Of a DNA stretch of 64,000 bases, positions 26,929 to 35,406 are shown in pieces. The stretch covers positions 1 through 64,000 of the forward strand of contig NZ_DATBBJ010000027.1 of the NCBI RefSeq assembly GCF_036271055.1. Direction: 5' to 3'. Under the pieces are notes generated by a model, which saw nothing but the letters and a program-made list of their open reading frames with translations, did not search any database and was not told the origin of the DNA. Source of the stretch: Scandinavium sp036271055. GTDB lineage: Bacteria; Pseudomonadota; Gammaproteobacteria; Enterobacterales; Enterobacteriaceae. Positions within the stretch are counted from its first letter, which is position 1. Each line of letters begins with the position of its first letter. The translations under genes and the position numbers were made by a program.

Positions 26929-28695
26929 ATGCAAACCTCATCACCGCTGTCTTCCCTACGCAGCACGCTCTCAGCACTTGGGCTTGATGGCATGATCGTG
27001 CCGCGCGCGGATGCGTGGCAAAGCGAATACGCTTCCCCGCACGATGACAAACTGGCGTGGCTGACGGGCTTTACCGGCTCGGCGGGTGTTGCGCTGGTGC
27101 TTCAGGATCGCGCGCTGATTTTTGTCGATGGGCGTTATCAGGTTCAGGTTCGTCAGGAAGTCGATACGCAGACGTGGGACATTCATCATTTACACAATGA
27201 TCCGCTGGAAAATCATCTGCCTGCCAGCAGCCGTATCGGTTTCGATCCAATGCTGATGGCCAACAGCCAGTTTGAAGCGCTGAAAATGGCTGGCTGCGAG
27301 CTGGTTCCGCTGGCGCAAGATCCTTTTGCCACCGTCTGGCACGATCGCCCTGCCGCCCCGATTGGCGCTATCCGTGAGATGCCGTTATCCATTGCGGGTG
27401 AAAGCAGTGAAGAGAAACGTGCGCGTATCGCGGCAAAACTGGATGCGCTGGACGCAGATTACCTCGCCATCACGCAACCGGATAATATCGCCTGGCTGTT
27501 GAACGTGCGCGGGTCGGATATCGCTACCAGCCCGGTGCCCCTCTCTTTTGTCTTGCTCAGCCTCAACGGTGACGTGGAATGGTTTGTGGATGAAAGGAAA
27601 ACGGCCACTTTGCCGCAGGCGTTGCTCTCGAGCCTGACACTGTCGCCAATGGAACAGCTCGTTCCTCGCTGCCAGCAAATCGCCAGCGGGAAACGTGTCC
27701 AACTGGATGCCGACAGCGCACCTGTGGCGTTGCGCTTTGCCGTAGAACAACATGGCGGTGAAGTGAAATGGGCAGCTGACCCGATAACCTTTATCAAGGC
27801 GACCAAAAATCAGGTTGAGCTGGAAGGCTACCGGGACAGTCATCATCAGGATGGCGCGGCATGGGTGAATTTCCTCGCCTGGTTGGCGCATGAAGTGCCG
27901 GTGCGTATCGCCGCCGGAAATCCGCTGACCGAGTTAGAAGCACAGGCCAAACAGCTTGCCTTCCGCGAGCAGCAGGAAAACTTTATCGAGCAGAGTTTTG
28001 GCACCATCTCAGCGGCATCGGCCAATGCCGCGATGTGCCATTACCATTCAAGCGAAAGCACCAACGCCGCCATTACCGCCGACAGCTTCTACCTGAATGA
28101 TTCTGGTGGGCAGTACCATAACGGCACAACCGATGCCACGCGCACGCTGGCGTATGGTCCGCTCGATCCACAGCGCAAACTGCATTACACGGCCGTACTG
28201 AAAGGCTTTTTATCGCTTATCACGCTCACCTTCCCTTCCGGCAGTTTCGGACATCAGTTGGATGCGTTTGCGCGCCGTCATCTGTGGGAACTGGGCCTTG
28301 ATTTCGATCACGGCACCGGACACGGTGTGGGGCATCAATTACTGATCCACGAAGCGCCGCACCGTATCGCCAAAAAGGTCAATCCGTGGCCGCTGGCGGC
28401 AGGCAATATCATCACCATCGAGCCGGGTTATTATCGGGAAGGTGAATACGGCATTCGCATTGAAAATCAGGTGGAAGTGGTCGACGCATTGCCAGGCTTC
28501 TGCCGCTTTGCCTCGCTGACGATGATCCCGATTGACCTGAGCCAGGTAGAACTCAATCTGCTTACCGATCAGGAAAAACAGTGGCTGGACGATTACCATC
28601 AACAAGTGCGTGAAACCCTTTCCCCACGCGTCGACAGCGATGCCCGCCCTTGGCTATTTGCAGCGACCGCGCCTGTGAGAGTTCAGGTGAGTTAA
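26929..28695 (+). CDS. M24-family Xaa-Pro aminopeptidase
   Basis: The 588-residue protein has two creatinase-like N-terminal domains (about 1-300) and a C-terminal pita-bread metallopeptidase domain. Metal ligands are visible: DSGGQYHNGTTDATRT holds the first two Asp, GTGHGVGHQLLIHE the His, and TIEPGYY and GIRIENQVEV the two Glu. Such enzymes release the N-terminal residue from peptides with proline at position 2 in the cytoplasm. An AGGA ribosome-binding site fits the ATG at 26,929 (spacing eight) better than the one at 26,923. It probably forms an operon with amn, a pairing I do not know from E. coli. It ends in a hairpin at 28,707-28,740. Confidence 0.88.
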   Translation: MQTSSPLSSLRSTLSALGLDGMIVPRADAWQSEYASPHDDKLAWLTGFTGSAGVALVLQDRALIFVDGRYQVQVRQEVDTQTWDIHHLHNDPLENHLPASSRIGFDPMLMANSQFEALKMAGCELVPLAQDPFATVWHDRPAAPIGAIREMPLSIAGESSEEKRARIAAKLDALDADYLAITQPDNIAWLLNVRGSDIATSPVPLSFVLLSLNGDVEWFVDERKTATLPQALLSSLTLSPMEQLVPRCQQIASGKRVQLDADSAPVALRFAVEQHGGEVKWAADPITFIKATKNQVELEGYRDSHHQDGAAWVNFLAWLAHEVPVRIAAGNPLTELEAQAKQLAFREQQENFIEQSFGTISAASANAAMCHYHSSESTNAAITADSFYLNDSGGQYHNGTTDATRTLAYGPLDPQRKLHYTAVLKGFLSLITLTFPSGSFGHQLDAFARRHLWELGLDFDHGTGHGVGHQLLIHEAPHRIAKKVNPWPLAAGNIITIEPGYYREGEYGIRIENQVEVVDALPGFCRFASLTMIPIDLSQVELNLLTDQEKQWLDDYHQQVRETLSPRVDSDARPWLFAATAPVRVQVS

Positions 28696-28706
28696 TTCTA
28701 CGAAAT

Positions 28707-28740
28707 ACACCGGGTGGCGCGGCGTTGTGCTTCCCGGTGT
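28707..28740 (+). repeat. REP-like hairpin after the aminopeptidase gene
   Basis: ACACCGGG pairs with CCCGGTGT across an 18-base loop that reads like a diverged REP unit (GGGTGGCG...TTCCCGG). It stands 11 bases after the stop codon and probably protects or ends the amn-peptidase transcript. Confidence 0.6.
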
Positions 28741-28773
28741 TCAGATCTTAGGCCTACGCAAACGTAGAAAAGC

Positions 28774-28806
28774 AAAAAGCCCGTTCAGTTTCCTGAACGG
28801 GCTTTT
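28774..28806 (-). terminator. Terminator of the tRNA-Asn gene (minus strand)
   Basis: AAAGCCCGTTCAG pairs with CTGAACGGGCTTT around a short loop, followed by T-rich sequence on the minus strand. It lies eight bases after the tRNA 3' end and also faces the plus-strand peptidase gene, so it is bidirectional. Confidence 0.85.
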
Positions 28807-28813
28807 CTAAATA

Positions 28814-28889
28814 TGGCTCCTCTGACTGGACTCGAACCAGTGACATACGGATTAACAGTCCGCCGTTCTACCGACTGAACTACAGAGGA
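28814..28889 (-). tRNA. tRNA-Asn (GTT)
   Basis: A 76-base cloverleaf with acceptor TCCTCTG/CAGAGGA, D-loop TAGTTCAGTCGGTAGA, anticodon loop CTGTTAA (anticodon GTT), T-loop GGTTCGAGTCC and encoded CCA. It is identical to the copy at 38,477-38,552 and lies in the opposite orientation. E. coli has four such genes (asnT, U, V, W); I cannot tell which this corresponds to. Confidence 0.98.
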
Positions 28890-28993
28890 ATCGTGTGAAC
28901 GGGGCGCATATTAGCGATGCGCCCGTTCCTTGTCAAAGCCTGTTTTTCACAATTTTACTCGTTTGGCGATTTCTTCTCCAACCGCCGGAGAAA

Positions 28994-30382
28994 TCACTCC
29001 CAGGCCCGTTCCGCTTTGGCTGCGTCAAACTGCGGCGGCGGCTTGCGGAAACGGCGTGTCAGATAGGTCAGATACAACAGACCAACTGCGGCCCACACCA
29101 GTCCCAACGTCAATGACGTCATCTCAAGGTTGATCCACAGCACGGCAACGGTCGCGGCACCCACCAGCGGCAGGATCAGATAATGCAGTTTATCTTTCCA
29201 GGTTTTGTTGCGCCCTTCGCGACGCCAGAAGTGGTTGAACACCGACAGGTTCACGAAGGTAAAGGCCACCAGCGCACCGAAGTTGATCAGCGCCGTCGCG
29301 GTGACCAGGTCAAAGAACAGTGCGGAAAGTGAGACAACCCCAACCATCAGCACGTTCAGCGCCGGAGTGCGCCATTTCGGGTGCACGTAACCGAAGTATT
29401 TTTCCGGGAATACGTTGTCACGGCCCATTACATACAACAACCGTGAAACGCTCGCATGTGATGCTAGGCCAGAAGCCAGCGTGTTCACAAACGTGGTGCA
29501 GAGGAAAATTGACTGGAACAGTTTACCGCCAACATACAGGGCGATTTCCGGCAACGCCGCGTCCGGATTCTTGAAGCGACTGATGTCCGGGAAGAACAGC
29601 TGCATAAAGAACGACGCCACGATAAAGATAATGCCGCCGTACACTGCCGTCAGGAAGATCGCTTTCGGGATGGTGCGCGCCGCATCCGGCGTTTCTTCTG
29701 AAAGCGTGGTGACCGCATCAAATCCCAGGAACGAGAAACAGACTATCGTCGCCCCGGTAATTATCGGGATCAGGTGTGCGTTCTGGCTGATGAACGGTTG
29801 CAGCGACCAAACCGTGCCGACGCCCTCGCCTTTATGCAACCCTTGCACCACCAGGAAGATGAACACCACCATGATGCAAATCTGCACTAGCACGAACAAA
29901 GTGTTGAAGTTCGCCACCAGGTTCACACTTTTGAGGTTGGCCGCCGTGAGGATCACCACAAAGCCGACCACCCAAATCCACGGCGCCACGCCGGGGAACA
30001 GCGCAGAGAGATAGATTTTCGCCAGCAGGACGTTAATCATCGGCAGGAACAGATAATCCAGCAACGATGACCATCCCACCATAAAGCCAACATGTGGGCT
30101 TATCGACTTTTGCGCGTAAGTATAGGCAGAACCTGCCTGTGGGAATTGACGAACCAGTTTACCGTAACTGATAGCGGTGAACAGCACACCCGCCAGTGCC
30201 AGCAGATAGGACATTGGTACGTGACCGTTACTGATCCCGGAAACAATACCGAAAGTATCAAACACCGACATCGGCGTGAGATAGGCCAACCCCATCACCA
30301 CCACCTGCCAGAGTTTTAAAGATTTGCGCAACTGCGGTTTGCCCGCCTGCGACTGGAGTTCGAGCGCTGAATTAGTCGCCAT
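28994..30382 (-). CDS. puuP: Putrescine importer PuuP
   Basis: PuuP is the inner-membrane putrescine:proton symporter (APC superfamily) that feeds the gamma-glutamyl pathway. The 462-residue product has about 12 hydrophobic segments and matches E. coli PuuP through most of its length (RKSLKLWQVVVMGLAYLTP, SYGKLVRQFPQAGSAYTYAQ, GFMVGWSSLLDYLFLP). I start at the ATG at 30,380-30,382, corresponding to the E. coli start and preceded by a G-rich ribosome-binding site, and reject an 18-residue N-terminal extension. It lies downstream of puuA on the minus strand, separated by about 410 bases that contain REP sequences. A close paralogue, plaP, lies 13 kb away. Confidence 0.95.
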   Translation of the reverse strand: MATNSALELQSQAGKPQLRKSLKLWQVVVMGLAYLTPMSVFDTFGIVSGISNGHVPMSYLLALAGVLFTAISYGKLVRQFPQAGSAYTYAQKSISPHVGFMVGWSSLLDYLFLPMINVLLAKIYLSALFPGVAPWIWVVGFVVILTAANLKSVNLVANFNTLFVLVQICIMVVFIFLVVQGLHKGEGVGTVWSLQPFISQNAHLIPIITGATIVCFSFLGFDAVTTLSEETPDAARTIPKAIFLTAVYGGIIFIVASFFMQLFFPDISRFKNPDAALPEIALYVGGKLFQSIFLCTTFVNTLASGLASHASVSRLLYVMGRDNVFPEKYFGYVHPKWRTPALNVLMVGVVSLSALFFDLVTATALINFGALVAFTFVNLSVFNHFWRREGRNKTWKDKLHYLILPLVGAATVAVLWINLEMTSLTLGLVWAAVGLLYLTYLTRRFRKPPPQFDAAKAERAWE

Positions 30383-30796
30383 GACGAAGCCCCCCCATGC
30401 GCGTCCAGGTTTGCGATAATGTCGTCGTTGTTGCAAACCTGCTTAGCCTGGGGGTGAGTCGTGTTAATAAAGGAGTAAACGTCGGGCAATGACCGATAGA
30501 CGGTCCGTCGTAATCAATGCGGCAGCAGCATTCGCCTTCGCCGTGCGGGTATTTGAACATCTGCATCATCTCATTTCCTCGTCATACAATCTGTCGTTTA
30601 ACTGAAGACCCGTTGCCGCCCGCGCTCCATTACGCGACATCGGGAAATGGCAGGTTGCCCTGCAAAACGTCCGGTCTGGCTCCGCTCAGACCGATGATGC
30701 TGCTTATTTTTTCTTTTTCGCCCGGTGGCGCTTCGCTGACCGGGCCTACACACGACGTAGGCCGGGCAAACGGAGTGCCGCCCGGCATGACACCGG
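30383..30796. other. puuA-puuP intergenic region
   Basis: The 414 bases hold the puuP leader at the left, a hairpin GGTCTG/CAGACC at 30,673-30,692 and a paired REP element next to puuA. No gene is supported; the short frames have no ribosome-binding site. The REP pair probably shields the puuA message from 3' exonucleases and lowers puuP expression relative to puuA. Confidence 0.55.
30719..30788. repeat. Paired REP element (BIME) between puuA and puuP
   Basis: Two REP units in head-to-head orientation: GCCCGGTGGCGCTTCGCTGA(CCGGGC) at 30,720-30,746 and GTAGGCCGGGCAAACGGAGT with GCCGCCCGGC at 30,757-30,786. They begin eight bases after the puuA stop on the minus strand. Similar REP units occur at 36,825 and 48,464. 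Confidence 0.85.
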
Positions 30797-32215
30797 TCAG
30801 GCGTTTTTCAGCATCCACTCAATTTCAGTTTCTGTGATAAGACGCTCAAACTGAATCAACTCATCGTTCTTACAGGCGTGGTACACATGGCTGAAACGTT
30901 CGCCCATCAGTGTGCGCAGGTTGTCGTTCTGCATGAATTCCCACAGGGAATCGCTCTGGCGGATAGGGAACGGCAGCCCTTCCTGCTCCAGACCATTGCC
31001 TTCGACTTCTTCCTGCAACGGCAGCTCGTTATCGAGACCGTGCAAAATACCCGCGAGGATAGAGGCCATCACCAGATATGGGTTGGCATCTGCCCCCGCC
31101 ACGCGGTACTCGACACGATGACTGTCACGATCGCCACAAGGGATACGCAGCGCAACGGTACGGTTGTTATGCCCCCATGAAGCCTGCGTTGGCACATACA
31201 TACCTGGCTGGAAACGACGGTAGGAGTTTACGTTAGGCGCTAACAGTGCCATAGAAGCTGGCATCAGATCTATCATTCCTGCCAGTGCACGCTTAAGGAT
31301 GCTCGAATCTTCGCCATCGGCGTCAGCCAGCACGTTCTCGCCCTTCGCATTCAGGACGCTGATATGAATGTGCATCCCGCTGCCGGCATGCTCTTCATAT
31401 GGCTTGGCCATAAAGGTGGCGTGCATTTTGTGTTTTTCCGCCACCGTACGCACCAAACGTTTCAGGGCCAGCGCATCGTCGCAGGCATCCAGCACGTTAT
31501 CGGTGTGGTGAAGGTTAATTTCGAACTGACCCGGTGACGCTTCGGCGACAGCGCCATCGGCAGGAATCAACTGCAGACGCGCTAAATCATCAATATCGGT
31601 CAGCACATCGGCAAAATGGTTCAGGTTATCAACGGAGTAGACCTGGCTTTGGGTGTTACGGTCATCGGTGCCCGGCGCGCATGGCGGTTGCAGGTAACCT
31701 TCAGTATCACGCTGACGATCGAGTAAATAGAACTCCAGCTCTACCGCTACCACGGGGAACAGACCGCGCTGGCGCAATTGCTGCCAGAGTCGATTCAGCA
31801 CGTTCCGTGGCTCAACGTCAAAGGGAGCGCCATCTTCATCCAGCATGGTCAACTGCACCTGCCCGATAAACTCCGGGTCAGCCGCTGACGGGGTTAAGGT
31901 GCCCAGCACCGGCACACAATTGCGATCGGGTTCGCCCAGTTCTTGTCCTAGCCCGGCTTCTTCTACTACGTTGCCCAGAATATCCATCGCAAACACCGAC
32001 GCCGGGAAGTAGCAACCTTTCTCAATCTTACGCAGGCTGGCGACCGGAATACGTTTGCCACGGAAGCAACCGTTCAGATCGGTTAGCAGAACATCAACAT
32101 ATTGGGTATTGGGGTAGTTTTCGAGGAAGGTTTTGACTTCGCGTGCAAACGCGCTACTTCGTCTCTCTTCGGAATGCTGAACAAAATTCTCAACTTCTAC
32201 GATATTGGTTTCCAT
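30797..32215 (-). CDS. puuA: Gamma-glutamylputrescine synthetase PuuA
   Basis: PuuA ligates glutamate to putrescine using ATP, the first step of putrescine catabolism. The 472-residue product has exactly the length of the E. coli enzyme and shows the glutamine-synthetase fold motifs: VAVELEFYLLDR, PGQFEINLHHTDN, GSGMHIHIS and RIPCGDRDSHRVEYRVAGADANPYL. The ATG at 32,213-32,215 matches the known start. It is transcribed divergently from puuD; the 212-base region between them contains two PuuR-like boxes. Confidence 0.97.
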   Translation of the reverse strand: METNIVEVENFVQHSEERRSSAFAREVKTFLENYPNTQYVDVLLTDLNGCFRGKRIPVASLRKIEKGCYFPASVFAMDILGNVVEEAGLGQELGEPDRNCVPVLGTLTPSAADPEFIGQVQLTMLDEDGAPFDVEPRNVLNRLWQQLRQRGLFPVVAVELEFYLLDRQRDTEGYLQPPCAPGTDDRNTQSQVYSVDNLNHFADVLTDIDDLARLQLIPADGAVAEASPGQFEINLHHTDNVLDACDDALALKRLVRTVAEKHKMHATFMAKPYEEHAGSGMHIHISVLNAKGENVLADADGEDSSILKRALAGMIDLMPASMALLAPNVNSYRRFQPGMYVPTQASWGHNNRTVALRIPCGDRDSHRVEYRVAGADANPYLVMASILAGILHGLDNELPLQEEVEGNGLEQEGLPFPIRQSDSLWEFMQNDNLRTLMGERFSHVYHACKNDELIQFERLITETEIEWMLKNA

Positions 32216-32260
32216 GATTCACCGCCGTTGCTTTAGATGCCGGTCATTCGCTCAGACCGT

Positions 32261-32275
32261 TAAATATAATGTCCA
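32261..32275. promoter_or_regulatory. PuuR-like operator upstream of puuA
   Basis: TAAATATAATGTCCA resembles the AAAATATAATGAACA motif bound by PuuR in E. coli. It lies 46 bases before the puuA start in the divergent puuA-puuD region. PuuR represses both directions until putrescine is present; binding here is inferred from similarity. Confidence 0.6.
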
Positions 32276-32355
32276 CTTTTCGACAATGATACCAATCCAA
32301 ATGTTTGTCAAATGTTAAATTGAGTTTGCAAAACGGTTATCTCGCTGCTAGATTG

Positions 32356-32370
32356 AGAAAATATTGAACG
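32356..32370. promoter_or_regulatory. Second PuuR-like operator upstream of puuD
   Basis: AGAAAATATTGAACG shares AAAATAT and TGAAC with the PuuR motif, with a shortened centre. It stands about 58 bases before the puuD start. Two boxes flanking a divergent promoter pair is the arrangement expected for PuuR. Confidence 0.5.
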
Positions 32371-32427
32371 GAACAGAGCCATATGGAAGATTTTGGCAAT
32401 AATTTAGTCCAGACTGTGAGGTTGATC

Positions 32428-33192
32428 ATGGGCAATATATTTGACAAGCCGCTTATCGGCGTTGTGATGTGCAGAAACAGGCTTAAGGGTCACGAGACCC
32501 AAACGTTGCAAGAAAAGTACCTGAATGCTGTATTGAATGCTGGCGGTTTGCCGATTGCCTTGCCCCATGCATTAGCAGAGCCAGAACTGCTGAATGCGCT
32601 ACTGCCAAAACTTGATGGTATTTTCTTGCCTGGCAGCCCCAGCAATGTGCAGCCGCACCTTTATGGTGAAAACGGCGATGAGCCTGACGCCGATCCCGGG
32701 CGTGATGAATTGAGCATGGCGTTGATCACCGCCGGGCTTGAGAGGCGCATCCCCATTTTCGCCATCTGCCGGGGTTTGCAGGAACTGGTTGTCGCGACTG
32801 GCGGGACTCTGTATCGTCGCCTGTGCGATCAGCCTCAGTTCCTGGAACACCGTGAAGATCCGGAACTCCCGGTGGAGCAACAATATGCGCCATCTCACGA
32901 AGTCCAGGTTCAAGAGGGAGGATTGCTTTCCAGGTTAATACCGGGTTGCAACACGTTTTGGGTAAATTCATTACACGGACAAGGCGCTAAAACGCTCGGC
33001 CCGTTACTGCGTGTGGAAGCCCGCGCGCAGGACGGTCTGTTAGAAGCTGCCAGCGTTCACGACCACCCATTCGCATTAGGTGTGCAGTGGCACCCTGAAT
33101 GGAACAGTAGCGAATACGCCCTGTCACGCTTGTTGCTTGAAGGTTTTATCACCGCTTGTCAGAACCATCACGCTGAAAAACAGCGACTCTGA
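32428..33192 (+). CDS. puuD: Gamma-glutamyl-GABA hydrolase PuuD
   Basis: PuuD is a class I glutamine-amidotransferase-like hydrolase that releases GABA and glutamate in the last shared step of the Puu pathway. The product (254 residues, the E. coli length) has the nucleophile Cys in PIFAICRGLQELVV and the His/Glu pair in FALGVQWHPEWN. The ATG at 32,428 aligns with the E. coli start and has GAGG eight bases upstream; a 15-residue longer reading from 32,383 is unlikely. It heads the plus-strand puuDRCB operon. Confidence 0.95.
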   Translation: MGNIFDKPLIGVVMCRNRLKGHETQTLQEKYLNAVLNAGGLPIALPHALAEPELLNALLPKLDGIFLPGSPSNVQPHLYGENGDEPDADPGRDELSMALITAGLERRIPIFAICRGLQELVVATGGTLYRRLCDQPQFLEHREDPELPVEQQYAPSHEVQVQEGGLLSRLIPGCNTFWVNSLHGQGAKTLGPLLRVEARAQDGLLEAASVHDHPFALGVQWHPEWNSSEYALSRLLLEGFITACQNHHAEKQRL

Positions 33193-33217
33193 CCCCTACT
33201 GTTAAGGAAATACCGAT

Positions 33218-33775
33218 ATGAGCGATGACGGCCTGGCGCCGGGTAAACGTTTGTCAGCGATCCGCCAGCAATTGGGTCTCTCTCAACGTCGTGCCGCCGA
33301 ACTGTCTGGATTAACGCATAGCGCCATCAGCACCATAGAACAGGACAAAGTCAGTCCTGCCATCAGTACGCTGCAAAAGCTGCTGAAAGTTTATGGGCTG
33401 TCGCTCTCCGAGTTCTTCGCGGAACCGGAAAAACCTGATGAGCCGCAGGTGATTATCAATCAGGACGACCTGATTGAAATCGGCAGTCAGGGGGTTTCAA
33501 TGAAGTTGGTTCATAACGGAAATCCGAACCGGACACTGGCAATGATCTTCGAGACCTACCCACCGGGTACAACCACCGGGGAGAGGATCAAACACCAGGG
33601 TGAGGAAATAGGCACGATACTGGAAGGTGAAGTGCTCCTGACCATCAACGGCCAGGATTACCACCTCGTTGCAGGGCAGAGTTATGCCATCAACACCGGC
33701 ATACCGCACAGCTTCAGCAACACCTCGGCAGGCATCTGCCGCATTATCAGCGCCCACACGCCCACCACGTTCTGA
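33218..33775 (+). CDS. puuR: Putrescine-responsive repressor PuuR
   Basis: The 185-residue protein has an N-terminal Cro/C1-type helix-turn-helix (LGLSQRRAAELSGLTHSAIS, residues ~20-39) and a C-terminal cupin domain (GEEIGTILEGEVLLTINGQ and GIPHSFSNTS), the layout of E. coli PuuR, which has the same length. It represses the puu genes and is released by putrescine. It follows puuD by 25 bases. Confidence 0.97.
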   Translation: MSDDGLAPGKRLSAIRQQLGLSQRRAAELSGLTHSAISTIEQDKVSPAISTLQKLLKVYGLSLSEFFAEPEKPDEPQVIINQDDLIEIGSQGVSMKLVHNGNPNRTLAMIFETYPPGTTTGERIKHQGEEIGTILEGEVLLTINGQDYHLVAGQSYAINTGIPHSFSNTSAGICRIISAHTPTTF

Positions 33776-33783
33776 TTCCCGTA

Positions 33784-33810
33784 TGGCCTGAGTTTCTCAG
33801 GCCATTTTCA
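33784..33810 (+). terminator. Hairpin between puuR and puuC
   Basis: TGGCCTGAG pairs with CTCAGGCCA across a three-base loop nine bases after the puuR stop, followed by a short T-run. It may attenuate transcription into puuC; the 141-base puuR-puuC gap could also contain a secondary promoter. Confidence 0.55.
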
Positions 33811-33916
33811 ACAATACGTTTTTCACAGGATTTATTTCCTGGGACCTCTTGCAGCCTGATTTTGCCGTTAGCAGCACAGAAAGACCGATTATCTATTTGA
33901 ATTCAAAGGAGTCAGC

Positions 33917-35404
33917 ATGGACTTTCAGCATCTGAATTACTGGCAGGAAAAAGCGAAAAATGCCGTACCTGAAACCCGTCTATTTATTAACGGGGAATAT
34001 TGTCAGGCACAGGATAACAGCACGTTTGAGACTGTAGATCCGGCAGGGCAACGCACGCTGGCTCACGTCGCTCGCGGTAAAAAGGCGGATGTGGACAGTG
34101 CCGTGCGCGGTGCTCGCGAGGTGTTCGAACGCGGTGACTGGTCGCAGGCCTCACCGGCTAAACGTAAAGCCGTGCTCAATAAGCTGGCGGATTTGATGGA
34201 GCAGCATCACGAGGAACTGGCGCTGCTGGAGACGCTCGATACCGGCAAGCCTATTCGCCATAGCCTGCGTGATGATATTCCAGGCAGCGCCCGCGCTATC
34301 CGTTGGTATGCCGAAGCGATCGATAAAGTGTATGGCGAAGTCGCCACCACCGGCGTGAACGATCTGGCGCTGATTGTGCGCGAACCGGTCGGCGTGATTG
34401 CTGCCGTCGTTCCCTGGAACTTCCCGCTGTTGTTGTCCTGCTGGAAACTGGGCCCCGCCCTTGCCGCAGGCAACAGCGTTATCCTCAAGCCGTCTGAGAA
34501 ATCGCCACTGACCGCCATTCGTCTGGCGGGGCTTGCGAAAGAAGCCGGATTGCCGGACGGCGTGTTCAACGTCATCCCTGGTTTTGGTCATGAAGCGGGC
34601 CAGGCGCTGTCCCAGCATCCTGACGTCGATGTGATCACTTTCACGGGTTCAACCCGTACCGGCAAACAGCTGCTGAAAGACGCAGGTGACAGCAACATGA
34701 AACGCGTCTGGCTGGAAGCGGGCGGTAAAAGCGCCAACATTGTTTTCGCCGACTGCCCGGATCTGGAGAAAGCCGCCGCGACGACTGCCGCCGGTATTTT
34801 CTACAACCAGGGCCAGGTGTGTATCGCCGGAACGCGCTTGCTGCTCGAAGAGAGCATCGCCGACGAGTTCCTCGCTCTGCTAAAAGAACAGGCCAAAAAC
34901 TGGCTGCCCGGCAACCCGCTCGACCCGAATACCACTATGGGTACGCTGATTGATAACGCCCACGCCGATCTGGTGCACGGCTTTATTCGCGATGGCGAAA
35001 CGCAGGGCAAACTCGCGCTGGATGGCCGCGACGGTAAACATCCGGCGGCGATCGGCCCCACCATTTTTGTTGATACCACCCCAGATGCTCGCGTTGGTCG
35101 GGATGAAATCTTCGGCCCGGTACTGGTCGTCTCCCGCTTTAAAAGCGAAGCGCAGGCGCTGGAAATCGCTAACAACAGCGATTATGGCCTCGGGGCCGCC
35201 GTGTGGACCCGCGATTTATCGCGCGCGCACCGAATGAGCCGTCGCCTGAAAGCCGGTTCCGTGTTCGTCAATAACTACAACGATGGCGACATGACCGTGC
35301 CGTTTGGCGGCTATAAGCAGAGCGGCAACGGGCGCGATAAGTCCCTGCACGCGCTGGAAAAATTTAGTGAACTGAAAACTATCTGGATTGCCCTGGAGCC
35401 TTAA
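33917..35404 (+). CDS. puuC: Gamma-glutamyl-gamma-aminobutyraldehyde dehydrogenase PuuC
   Basis: This NAD(P)-dependent aldehyde dehydrogenase oxidises the gamma-glutamylated aldehyde made by PuuB. The 495-residue product shows VPWNFPLLLSCWKLGPALAAG, FTGSTRTGKQLL, the catalytic Glu in WLEAGGKSANIVF and the catalytic Cys in FYNQGQVCIAGTR. An AAAGGAG ribosome-binding site precedes the ATG by seven bases. It is separated from puuB by two bases. Confidence 0.96.
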   Translation: MDFQHLNYWQEKAKNAVPETRLFINGEYCQAQDNSTFETVDPAGQRTLAHVARGKKADVDSAVRGAREVFERGDWSQASPAKRKAVLNKLADLMEQHHEELALLETLDTGKPIRHSLRDDIPGSARAIRWYAEAIDKVYGEVATTGVNDLALIVREPVGVIAAVVPWNFPLLLSCWKLGPALAAGNSVILKPSEKSPLTAIRLAGLAKEAGLPDGVFNVIPGFGHEAGQALSQHPDVDVITFTGSTRTGKQLLKDAGDSNMKRVWLEAGGKSANIVFADCPDLEKAAATTAAGIFYNQGQVCIAGTRLLLEESIADEFLALLKEQAKNWLPGNPLDPNTTMGTLIDNAHADLVHGFIRDGETQGKLALDGRDGKHPAAIGPTIFVDTTPDARVGRDEIFGPVLVVSRFKSEAQALEIANNSDYGLGAAVWTRDLSRAHRMSRRLKAGSVFVNNYNDGDMTVPFGGYKQSGNGRDKSLHALEKFSELKTIWIALEP

Positions 35405-35406
35405 TC

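Noticed and set aside
32383..32427. Longer N-terminus for PuuD from the ATG at 32,383
   Set aside because: The downstream ATG at 32,428 has a GAGG site and agrees with the E. coli start and length.
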